Shown in pieces: positions 1-5,556 of a stretch of DNA of 7,431 nt. Positions within the stretch are counted from its first letter, which is position 1. The number at the start of each line of letters is the position of its first letter. The notes below the pieces were generated by a model, which made no database searches, was not told the origin of the DNA, and saw only the letters and a list, made by a program, of their open reading frames with translations. The stretch is from Dehalococcoidia bacterium. Lineage in GTDB: Bacteria; Chloroflexota; Dehalococcoidia; JACPQF01. A program made the translations under genes and the position numbers. Location: NCBI GenBank assembly GCA_030650265.1, contig JAUSEJ010000749.1, positions 1 to 7,431 of the forward strand. The letters are read 5' to 3'.

Positions 1-1
1 A

Positions 2-448
2 GAACTTGACAACCTTCTCGAAGAGCGCCAGAACTGCCCGCATAAGGGCCTCAACCGCCAACAGTTTGCCAACCGGCTCAACAATCGGTACGGCGATCAC
101 CCTGAAGAATGGCTCGCTTTGGGAGACATCGGTCAACAAGAGACGGCGCTGACCTTGCACAAAGACGCTGCTCATACCGTCTGGCATCTTCAGTACCCGC
201 CCGATGACGGCCTCCGTGCCGATGGTGTAAAGATCTTCTCCCGTAATGTCGGACTTCTCCGGGATTCGCTGAGCGACCACGACGATGGTCCGGTCGTGCG
301 ACATGGCGTGTTCGATGGCCCTGAGAGATTTCTCCCTCCCGACCAGAAGTGGCGTGAATATATGAGGGAACAGCACTGTATCTCTTACTGTTAGGACAGG
401 CAGGTCGAGAGCCTGCTCAGCCTCGGCCTTCTTTCTTCTTCTTGGCAT
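2..448 (-). CDS. lon: Lon protease, N-terminal part (cut by left edge)
   Basis: This is the start of an ATP-dependent Lon (endopeptidase La) gene, which degrades misfolded and regulatory proteins in the cytoplasm. I translated it by hand from the ATG at 448; 149 codons are visible and the frame is still open at the window edge. After a basic N-terminus (MPRRRKKAEAEQ), residues about 15-125 match the Lon substrate-binding (LAN/PUA-like) domain. Visible family landmarks are LPVLTVRDTVLFPHIFTPL, LLVGREKSLRAIEHAM, VVVAQRIPEKSD, DLYTIGTEAVIGRVLKMPDG and VFVQGQRRLLL. The AAA+ and Ser-Lys protease domains lie outside the window. A GGAGGA ribosome site sits 8 bases before the ATG, which supports this start. 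It is transcribed in the same direction as the LCP gene but has its own promoter 27 bases upstream of the ATG. The alternative, a stand-alone Lon N-terminal-domain protein, cannot be excluded from a partial gene. Confidence 0.93.
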   Translation of the reverse strand, partial: MPRRRKKAEAEQALDLPVLTVRDTVLFPHIFTPLLVGREKSLRAIEHAMSHDRTIVVVAQRIPEKSDITGEDLYTIGTEAVIGRVLKMPDGMSSVFVQGQRRLLLTDVSQSEPFFRVIAVPIVEPVGKLLAVEALMRAVLALFEKVVKF

Positions 449-469
449 CGTTTGGTTCCTCCGTCTGGC

Positions 470-485
470 TGTGGTTTATACCACA
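470..485. promoter_or_regulatory. Palindrome over the lon -10 box, candidate operator
   Basis: TGTGGT and ACCACA form six-base arms around TTAT, centred on the predicted -10 box of lon. A further minus-strand copy of TGTGGT lies at about 504-509, just upstream of the -35 box. A dyad over the -10 plus a half-site next to the -35 is the arrangement expected of a repressor site. It could also be a chance product of the TATA element, and the binding protein is unknown. Confidence 0.35.
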
Positions 486-504
486 ATTCACCCGGGCCGT
501 CCAA
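475..504 (-). promoter_or_regulatory. Sigma-70 promoter for lon
   Basis: On the minus strand, TTGGAC (499-504) is followed after 18 bases by TATAAA (475-480). TATAAA is preceded by TGG, giving an extended -10. The predicted start falls near 468, leaving a short leader of about 20 bases that contains GGAGGA. No HrcA/CIRCE-type operator is visible. Read from sequence only. Confidence 0.6.
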
Positions 505-552
505 CCACACTCAAACTGGCGCCCATATCGGGAGACATACATCTACAAATGG

Positions 553-561
553 ATTGTAACA
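553..561 (-). promoter_or_regulatory. Possible second, upstream lon promoter (extended -10)
   Basis: The minus strand reads TGTTACAAT, an extended -10 element one base from consensus. The region 17 bases upstream is a poor -35 match. A perfect TTGACA lies at 582-587, but 23 bases away, which is too far for a normal spacer. This is a weak candidate for a longer lon leader of about 100 bases. Confidence 0.2.
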
Positions 562-618
562 CGGAATTGGTGGACAGTTGCTGTCAATCGGCTTGAATTG
601 GCACCCGAGAGATGCTGA

Positions 619-1968
619 CTAATTGCTTGGTAGCTTGAAGTCCTTGCCGATAATAACGCGAAGATCAAAGGTGCTTTCCGCCTCGTTGTTCCACTGGATG
701 CTCCCCTCGGGTACGGAAAGCCACGAGGCTATCAATTGGGCAGTGTATTTCTTATCTTTGTAAGAGATGATCGCAGTCTTCTGAGCATCCTGTTGTTCGC
801 TCGACGCGTCCACTTCTACGTTACCGACGCCCTTGCCCTTCAGAAACCCGACAGCACCCGTTGCCAGTCCGCCCGTGCGAGTGCCGTTTTGCACCACCAC
901 CTTAGCAGCCTGTTCCCTTAACCTGGGATCGAAGAAGACCTCAGCCACGATCTTGGCTATCTCTGAGCGCACAGGCAAGAGAATGTCCCCGGCCTCATCA
1001 GTGGTCATACTGGTTACCGCCGGATACTCGATTGTACGCATCGTCAAGGTACTGGTATCCACGTCTTTGCCCAGTCTCGCCAGAGCCAGCATCTCGGTAG
1101 GACTGAGATCGGTCTGCACTGAATCCTTGAAATCGATGATCAGTTGCGGGAGCTTTGGCAGAAGTTCCAATTGCAGGGCCCGCTGGCGGATAGCCAGGAG
1201 AACCTTCTGCTGGCGTTTGGTGCGTCCGAAGTCTGAATCCTGGTGGCGAGAACGGGCATACTGAAGTGCCGTCTCCCCATCCATATGCTGGAGGCCAATG
1301 GGAATGAACACCCGGCGAATCCCGTAGTACGGGGTCGGATACTCGTCGTCCTTAAGCGGAGTTTCGACATCAACCGTCACCCCACCCAACGTATTGACTA
1401 TTTTAAGGAAGGCGTCAAAGTCTACTCTGGCATAGTAGTGAATTTTGATCCCCAGATTGTACTGCACCGTCTTCTTGGCGAGAGCCGGACCGCCCCCATC
1501 GTATTTGTAGTAATCCCCGTAGAAGTGAGCGGTGTTGATCTTGGCCTGGAAAGTTTGCTTGTCGCTCAGTGGTATGGGCACGTATAGATCTCGGGGGATG
1601 CTGAGCATGCCCGCTGTCTTACTATAGGGGTCGAGCGTCACCACAAGCATCACGTCGCTGCGCGTTGGCTCGTCTTTTTGGTCAAGCCTTTGGTCAACAC
1701 CTAGAAGAAGAATATTGACCCGCTCCTTGCCTCCCCAGTTTGGCGAGTTATCAGTGCGACTGATTATGGGCATGGGCAGATCGAAGCGCTCGCCAAGAGT
1801 AATAAGTGACGTCCTAACATTGGCAATGAAGATATAGCCAAAATAGAGACTGCCGGAAACGAAGGCGACGAAGAATAGCAGAAAAAAGGCCGACTTGAGG
1901 CGTGACCCACGCTTCTTCCTCTTGGGCTTGAGGAGAGTGACATGGGAATTTGGTTGTTTGCCTTTCAT
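619..1968 (-). CDS. LCP (LytR-CpsA-Psr) family cell-envelope protein with LytR_C domain
   Basis: This is a 449-residue membrane protein. LCP enzymes transfer lipid-linked glycopolymers onto peptidoglycan or related acceptors at the outer face of the membrane. A basic cytoplasmic N-terminus (KPKRKKRGSRLK) precedes one membrane helix at about 26-50. The LCP domain spans about 83-265. Its signature residues are T102-R-S-D105, the PRD at 125-127, and Y237-A-R-S-R-H-Q-D-S-D-F-G-R-T-K-R-Q-Q, whose arginines and aspartates bind the pyrophosphate and Mg2+. Residues about 355-445 (VVVQNGTRTGGLA onward) form a LytR_C domain. I chose the ATG at 1968 because GGGAGG lies just upstream and an extended -10 promoter follows; the frame continues open to 2247, but that would cross both divergent promoters. 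It is divergent from the rodZ-like gene. The exact polymer substrate cannot be told from sequence. Confidence 0.92.
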   Translation of the reverse strand: MKGKQPNSHVTLLKPKRKKRGSRLKSAFFLLFFVAFVSGSLYFGYIFIANVRTSLITLGERFDLPMPIISRTDNSPNWGGKERVNILLLGVDQRLDQKDEPTRSDVMLVVTLDPYSKTAGMLSIPRDLYVPIPLSDKQTFQAKINTAHFYGDYYKYDGGGPALAKKTVQYNLGIKIHYYARVDFDAFLKIVNTLGGVTVDVETPLKDDEYPTPYYGIRRVFIPIGLQHMDGETALQYARSRHQDSDFGRTKRQQKVLLAIRQRALQLELLPKLPQLIIDFKDSVQTDLSPTEMLALARLGKDVDTSTLTMRTIEYPAVTSMTTDEAGDILLPVRSEIAKIVAEVFFDPRLREQAAKVVVQNGTRTGGLATGAVGFLKGKGVGNVEVDASSEQQDAQKTAIISYKDKKYTAQLIASWLSVPEGSIQWNNEAESTFDLRVIIGKDFKLPSN

Positions 1969-1986
1969 AACACCTCCCGGCACGAC

Positions 1987-2015
1987 ATTATAGCATAACC
2001 CTCTTGGGCAGACAA
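1987..2015 (-). promoter_or_regulatory. Extended -10 promoter for the LCP gene
   Basis: On the minus strand, TTGTCT (2010-2015) is followed after 17 bases by a consensus TATAAT (1987-1992) preceded by TGC. Transcription should begin near 1980, giving a leader of only about 12 bases that is almost entirely the Shine-Dalgarno site. This fixes the LCP start at 1968 and excludes the longer frame. Confidence 0.72.
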
Positions 2016-2046
2016 TCGACGGCAAACGCCTCGGCCGAATCTGTGC

Positions 2047-2075
2047 TTGACACCCATCCCGCCACCAGTTATAGT
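2047..2075 (+). promoter_or_regulatory. Near-consensus sigma-70 promoter for the rodZ-rimO-pgsA operon
   Basis: A perfect TTGACA (2047-2052), a 17-base spacer and TATAGT (2070-2075) make this the strongest promoter in the window. Transcription should start near 2082, leaving about 23 bases of leader before the ATG at 2105. The TTG at 2075, an in-frame alternative start for the rodZ-like gene, lies inside the -10 box and so would not be in the transcript. Confidence 0.78.
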
Positions 2076-2104
2076 TGGGCCAAACACCTGGTTGGAGTTC
2101 GATA

Positions 2105-2860
2105 ATGGGCAACCTCGGCGATACGCTGCGTGACGCCCGCCAAAGACTAAAATTATCCCTCGACGACGTTGAGTCAGCCACGAGGATCCGCAAGAAGTAT
2201 CTCATCGCGCTTGAGCAAGAGGATTTCGTCAGGCTGCCTGCACTCATTTATGCCAGGGGTTTTGCGCGCACCTACGCTGTTTTTCTCGGGCTTGACGCCG
2301 ATGCCATAGCCGATGAGGTCCCTGATTCCCCGGAACCGACCAGTCTCGAGCCCGCCCTTCACGTCACTAAGGAGCCGCGAGCTATCGGCTCATGGCTGGT
2401 TGTGGCACTAATCTTGGCCATAGTAGGCGCGGTTGGCTTCTACCTGTACCAGCAAGGCCTGGCGATGCCTGTAGAGCCGGAGGTCGCGGTGATCGAGATT
2501 CTCACTCCCACGGCCGTTCCTACCACGACTCCCTCACCGGTCCCGACCAAAGTATTGGTGAGCACGGTCGAGCTTCAGGTCAGGGCATTGCAGACAACTT
2601 GGATCAGCGTCACTCTAGATTCCCAGGCAGCATTTGCGGGAACACTACAAATCGGTGATAATCATGCTTGGACCAGCAGGGAAAAGATTGGCCTGCGAAT
2701 AGGCAATGCCGGTGGCCTTGAGGTGACAGCCAATGGCACACTCCCGGTTTTTCTCGGCAGGCCCGGCGAAGTGTTGGAGGCCGAGGTCACGCTGGATGGG
2801 GTGAAGATTACTTCGGCGAACCCGAGTGCGGGCCAGCCAACCCCGGCCCGATCGCCGTAA
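2105..2860 (+). CDS. RodZ-like membrane protein with N-terminal helix-turn-helix
   Basis: The protein has 251 residues and the layout of the RodZ family, which links the MreB cytoskeleton to the membrane and helps set cell shape. Residues 3-70 are a Xre-like helix-turn-helix of the RodZ type (LGDTLRDARQRLKLSLDDVE, then IRKKYLIALEQEDF, LPALIYARGFARTYA). A single membrane helix lies at about 95-116. A Pro/Thr-rich linker spans 133-149. Residues about 154-236 form a beta-rich outer domain like DUF4115 of RodZ (TWISVTLDSQ, GLRIGNAGGLEVTANG, VFLGRPGEV). The start is ATG 2105 with GGAG seven bases upstream. It is first in the operon and 34 bases before rimO. No mreB is present here, so a role in shape is inferred; it could equally be a membrane-bound transcription regulator. 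Confidence 0.85.
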   Translation: MGNLGDTLRDARQRLKLSLDDVESATRIRKKYLIALEQEDFVRLPALIYARGFARTYAVFLGLDADAIADEVPDSPEPTSLEPALHVTKEPRAIGSWLVVALILAIVGAVGFYLYQQGLAMPVEPEVAVIEILTPTAVPTTTPSPVPTKVLVSTVELQVRALQTTWISVTLDSQAAFAGTLQIGDNHAWTSREKIGLRIGNAGGLEVTANGTLPVFLGRPGEVLEAEVTLDGVKITSANPSAGQPTPARSP

Positions 2861-2894
2861 GGTGACAGATAATCATTCCTAGGAAGAGGGAACC

Positions 2895-4355
2895 ATGCGA
2901 TACTGCCTGGTGACTCTCGGATGTCCGAAGAACGAGGTGGACTCCGATGGTATGGCAACGCTCTTCGGTCAGGCTGGCTACAAGCCCGTCGACAAGCCGG
3001 CAAAAGCGGATATTCTGGTCGTAAACACCTGCGGCTTCATCGACCTCGCCGTTAAGGAATCGACACAGGCACTTCGATCTCTGGCAGCCCAGAAACGCCC
3101 GGGACAGATCCTGATTGCTGCTGGTTGCCTGGTAGAAAGATACGCCGACAAACTGCGCGCCGACTTGCCTCAAATCGACGCCGTGGTCGGGACACGAGAG
3201 CTGGAGAGGATCGTCGAAGTCATCGAAGCGGCGAAGGGAAATGGGGTCCTTCATCTGAAGGAGGGGAAAAGGGGAAAAGGCACGTGGGATCAGGTTAGCG
3301 CCGCCAGGGGCTCAGAGGCCAGGGCTTCGGCCTATCTGAAGATAGCGGATGGTTGTTCGGCATCTTGCGCCTTTTGTACTATTCCCGGGATCAAAGGTCC
3401 TTATCATAGCAAGCCCGTAGCAGATGTTGTCGACGAGGCCAGAGGGTTGGTTGCGGCAGGAACCAGAGAGATCATCCTCATCGCTCAGGATTCGACGGCC
3501 TATGGCTTCGATCGGGGAGAGCGGGAGGCGTTGGCCGACCTCATTCCGGCGATTGTCGCCGTTTTTCCCGGAAGGACCGGGCTCACGTGGCTTCGCATTA
3601 TGTATGCCTACCCCACCCACGTCACGGACCGACTGATCGAAGTGATGGCCCGTTATCCCCAGGTTTGCCACTACCTCGATCTGCCGCTCCAGCATGCTGA
3701 CCCCGCCGTTCTGAAACGAATGAAGCGACCGGGCGATGTTGAGAGCGTGCGGTCCCTTATTCGACGCCTGCGAGAGGCAATGCCCGATATCGCTCTTCGA
3801 ACCACCTTCATCGTCGGGTTCCCGGGCGAGACAGAGGAGGAGTTCCAGACCCTGCTGGATTTCATGGAGGAGATCTCCTTCGACCGCCTTGGCGTTTTCA
3901 CCTATTCGAGAGAGCCTGGCACTGTGGCAGCAGCGCTTCCCGGACAGTTGTCTGACGACGTGAAACAGCAGCGCTACGACCGGACTATGGCGATGCAGCA
4001 GCGGATTTCGCTGGCCCGCAATCGGGCTCAGGTGGGGCGCGAGCTCGACGTGCTGGTCGAAGGGATCACCAAGGTCAAGGGAAAACCAGACTCCAGCCTC
4101 TTTCCCGTAGTCGGCCGCACCTATCGAGATGCGCCCGAGGTCGATGGACTCATATTCTGTCGGGGACAGGCAAGGCCCGGAGACATCGTCCGGGTGAAGG
4201 TCATTGAGGCATTAGAATACGACCTGCTGGCCAGTATTGAGGAGAAAAAAGCCTCCGCCAGACCAGGGCGCCACGACAATCCGGCGTCTGTCTCACCATG
4301 TTTAGATAGGCAAGTACAAAACTATCTTGCCGCTGCAGAAACGAAAGGCAAGTAA
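2895..4355 (+). CDS. rimO: Ribosomal protein S12 methylthiotransferase RimO
   Basis: RimO is a radical-SAM enzyme with two [4Fe-4S] clusters that adds a methylthio group to a conserved aspartate of ribosomal protein S12. The protein has 486 residues. The N-terminal MTTase domain carries the three cluster cysteines C10 (TLGCPKNEVDSD), C46 (VNTCGF) and C78 (AAGC). The radical-SAM cluster motif is C154-x3-C158-x2-C161 (DGCSASCAFCTIPGIKG). A TRAM domain covers about 372-446. GCPKNEVDSD and the HSKP after the cluster motif favour RimO over the tRNA enzymes MiaB and MtaB. The start ATG has AGGAAGAGGG upstream. Two oddities are a Gly/Lys-rich linker at 123-130, encoded by a GGGGAAAA tandem tract, and a tail of about 40 residues after TRAM. 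The stop is one base before the pgsA start, so translational coupling is likely. Confidence 0.93.
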   Translation: MRYCLVTLGCPKNEVDSDGMATLFGQAGYKPVDKPAKADILVVNTCGFIDLAVKESTQALRSLAAQKRPGQILIAAGCLVERYADKLRADLPQIDAVVGTRELERIVEVIEAAKGNGVLHLKEGKRGKGTWDQVSAARGSEARASAYLKIADGCSASCAFCTIPGIKGPYHSKPVADVVDEARGLVAAGTREIILIAQDSTAYGFDRGEREALADLIPAIVAVFPGRTGLTWLRIMYAYPTHVTDRLIEVMARYPQVCHYLDLPLQHADPAVLKRMKRPGDVESVRSLIRRLREAMPDIALRTTFIVGFPGETEEEFQTLLDFMEEISFDRLGVFTYSREPGTVAAALPGQLSDDVKQQRYDRTMAMQQRISLARNRAQVGRELDVLVEGITKVKGKPDSSLFPVVGRTYRDAPEVDGLIFCRGQARPGDIVRVKVIEALEYDLLASIEEKKASARPGRHDNPASVSPCLDRQVQNYLAAAETKGK

Positions 4356-4356
4356 C

Positions 4357-5058
4357 TTGACAATACCAAACTTGATCAGCGCATCACGCATCGTGCTGAC
4401 CCCCGTCATCATGGCGCTCCTTCTCTGGCGGCAGCCCGGTGGCATCTTTGCCGCCGCCGTTCTTCTGGTCGTCGGGGGAATCGGCGATAGCTTCGATGGC
4501 TATCTGGCGCGGCGCTTCAAACAGGTGTCAAACTTTGGCGTCTTTCTCGACCTGACCGCCGACAAGATCTTCGTTTCCGCCGTCTTGATAACCCTTGTTC
4601 AGCTACAAATGCTGCCCGCCTGGGTGGCAGCGATCATCGTTAGCCGCGAGTTCGTCATCACCGGTCTGCGCCTCTCCGCCGCCTCGGGTGGATTGATCAT
4701 TCCCGCACAGGGCTGGGGCAAGAGCAAGACCGTGGTCACAATCATCGCTCTCACGATAATCATTCTTGCCGACGACTTGCGGGTTGGCGGTCCCATCTCG
4801 CTCTTCAACCCCTTTGGCATCATTTCTTTCATTCTAAATCAGCTCGGCTGGCCGCTGATCTTGCTAGCCACGGCACTAACGATTCTGTCCGGCATTACTT
4901 ATATTGTCCGCGCTCTACCTACGCTGGCGACAAGCAGGGCACAACAGGGGACAGGGGACCGTCCTTCCGCAGAAGGACGGTCCCCTGTCCCCTGTCCCCC
5001 GACCCCTACGTCTTCGCCCGTGGTTTGGCTCTATCGGAAGATGCGCGGGGTGCCGTGA
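4357..5058 (+). CDS. pgsA: CDP-alcohol phosphatidyltransferase, PgsA type, with repeat-derived C-terminal tail
   Basis: This membrane enzyme probably condenses CDP-diacylglycerol with glycerol-3-phosphate to make phosphatidylglycerophosphate, the committed step to phosphatidylglycerol. The whole CDP-alcohol signature is present: D44-x2-D47-G48-x2-A51-R52-x8-G61-x3-D65-x3-D69, holding the metal and substrate ligands. Several hydrophobic helices follow, up to about residue 186. The N-terminus TIPNLISASRI is typical of PgsA. I chose TTG 4357 as start: it lies one base after the rimO stop with GAAAGG nine to ten bases upstream; the frame reaches back to TTG 4327, which would overlap rimO. The protein has 233 residues, about 40 more than usual. 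Residues 196-213 are encoded by a palindromic repeat, followed by a Pro/Ser and basic-aromatic tail (VVWLYRKMR). Related enzymes such as cardiolipin or phosphatidylinositol synthase share the signature, so the acceptor is inferred. Confidence 0.88.
   Translation: MTIPNLISASRIVLTPVIMALLLWRQPGGIFAAAVLLVVGGIGDSFDGYLARRFKQVSNFGVFLDLTADKIFVSAVLITLVQLQMLPAWVAAIIVSREFVITGLRLSAASGGLIIPAQGWGKSKTVVTIIALTIIILADDLRVGGPISLFNPFGIISFILNQLGWPLILLATALTILSGITYIVRALPTLATSRAQQGTGDRPSAEGRSPVPCPPTPTSSPVVWLYRKMRGVP
4944..4995. repeat. Palindromic repeat copy 1 (inside the pgsA 3' end)
   Basis: Two perfect 24-base arms (4944-4967 and 4972-4995) flank the loop CGCA. The inner 34 bases (4953-4986) read AGGGG, five bases, CCTTC, four-base loop, GAAGG, five bases, CCCCT, the same plan as the palindrome at 7026-7059. 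The outer part repeats the GGGGACA unit in tandem. It lies in frame within pgsA and encodes residues 196-213. I see no target-site duplication. It resembles REP elements or small palindromic MITEs; family membership is inference. Confidence 0.85.
4982..5006 (-). other. Predicted G-quadruplex motif on the pgsA template strand
   Basis: The plus strand has four C-runs of 4, 4, 5 and 4 bases separated by 3, 3 and 2 bases (4982-4985, 4989-4992, 4996-5000, 5003-5006). The minus strand therefore fits a four-tetrad quadruplex with very short loops. It is formed by the right arm of the palindrome plus adjoining sequence, and lies on the strand read by RNA polymerase for pgsA, upstream of the cinA-type gene. 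Folding in the cell is not shown. Confidence 0.6.
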
Positions 5059-5070
5059 GATGGTCGCACA

Positions 5071-5556
5071 ATGAGCATGGTTAGACAGGTCGGACTGTTG
5101 CTGCGGCGCCGGGCTCTCACCTTGGCCGTCGCCGAGAGCTGCACGGGGGGATTATTGGCCAGCCGACTTACCGACGTTTCAGGCAGTTCCGCCTACTTTA
5201 GGGGTGGAGTGGTGTCCTATAGCGACGACATAAAGGTGCAGGTGCTGGAGGTATCCAAGGACCTCATAGTCGCCCGGGGAGCGGTAAGCTCGGAGGTCGC
5301 CCTGGCCATGGCGAAGGGTGTACGGCGACTCATGCGAGCGGACATCGCGGTTGCCGTAACGGGAATAGCCGGTCCTACCGGAGCCACTCTTGCCAAGCCG
5401 GTTGGACTGGTCTACGTGGCTGTCACGGCGGACGATTTCGAGGAGTGCCACGAATTCCACTGGCAGGGAACGCGAATCCAAAACAAGAGAAAGTCGGCAG
5501 AAGCGGCGCTGGCCCTTCTTCACGATTACCTGACCAGCGGCCAATCATCCCCGTGA
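5071..5556 (+). CDS. pncC: Stand-alone CinA C-terminal domain amidase (NMN amidohydrolase, PncC type)
   Basis: The 161-residue protein is the complete CinA C-terminal domain, which deamidates nicotinamide mononucleotide to nicotinate mononucleotide in NAD recycling. Landmarks are V20-AESCTGG-L28 with the catalytic serine S23, the GGVVSYSDDIK segment at 45-55, VTGIAGPTG at 96-104 followed by KPVGLVYVAV, and the terminal GTRIQNKRKSAEAALALL helix. In the last motif the usual GDR reads GTR. The N-terminal MoaB-like domain of full CinA is absent and there is no room for it upstream, so this is the short PncC/YgaD form. It starts 12 bases after pgsA with only a weak ribosome site; ATG 5077 is an alternative start. 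Its stop overlaps the start of the TPR gene. Enzyme activity is inferred from family. Confidence 0.9.
   Translation: MSMVRQVGLLLRRRALTLAVAESCTGGLLASRLTDVSGSSAYFRGGVVSYSDDIKVQVLEVSKDLIVARGAVSSEVALAMAKGVRRLMRADIAVAVTGIAGPTGATLAKPVGLVYVAVTADDFEECHEFHWQGTRIQNKRKSAEAALALLHDYLTSGQSSP

Noticed and set aside
119..394. 91-codon plus-strand frame near the left edge
   Set aside because: It is antisense to the well-supported Lon N-terminal domain and shows no family resemblance.
570..590. Small hairpin GACAG-TTG-CTGTC after the LCP gene as a terminator
   Set aside because: The stem is only five pairs with a three-base loop and has no T-run in either direction. It more likely just includes an isolated TTGACA.
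833..1264. 143-codon plus-strand frame opposite the LCP gene
   Set aside because: It is a shadow of the LCP coding strand, with Ser/Arg-rich composition, no ribosome site and no recognisable motif.
2075..2104. TTG 2075 as start of the rodZ-like gene
   Set aside because: The codon lies at the last base of the -10 box TATAGT, upstream of the predicted transcription start. ATG 2105 has GGAG at good spacing and begins the conserved helix-turn-helix.
1969..2247. N-terminal extension of the LCP frame by 93 residues up to 2247
   Set aside because: It would run through both divergent promoters and into the rodZ-like coding region, has no signal of its own, and places the membrane anchor mid-protein. 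ATG 1968 has a strong ribosome site.
5445..5552. Upstream start for the TPR protein at GTG 5445
   Set aside because: It would overlap the PncC-type gene by 112 bases, adds a low-complexity out-of-frame translation of that gene, and hides the membrane anchor that begins right after GTG 5553.
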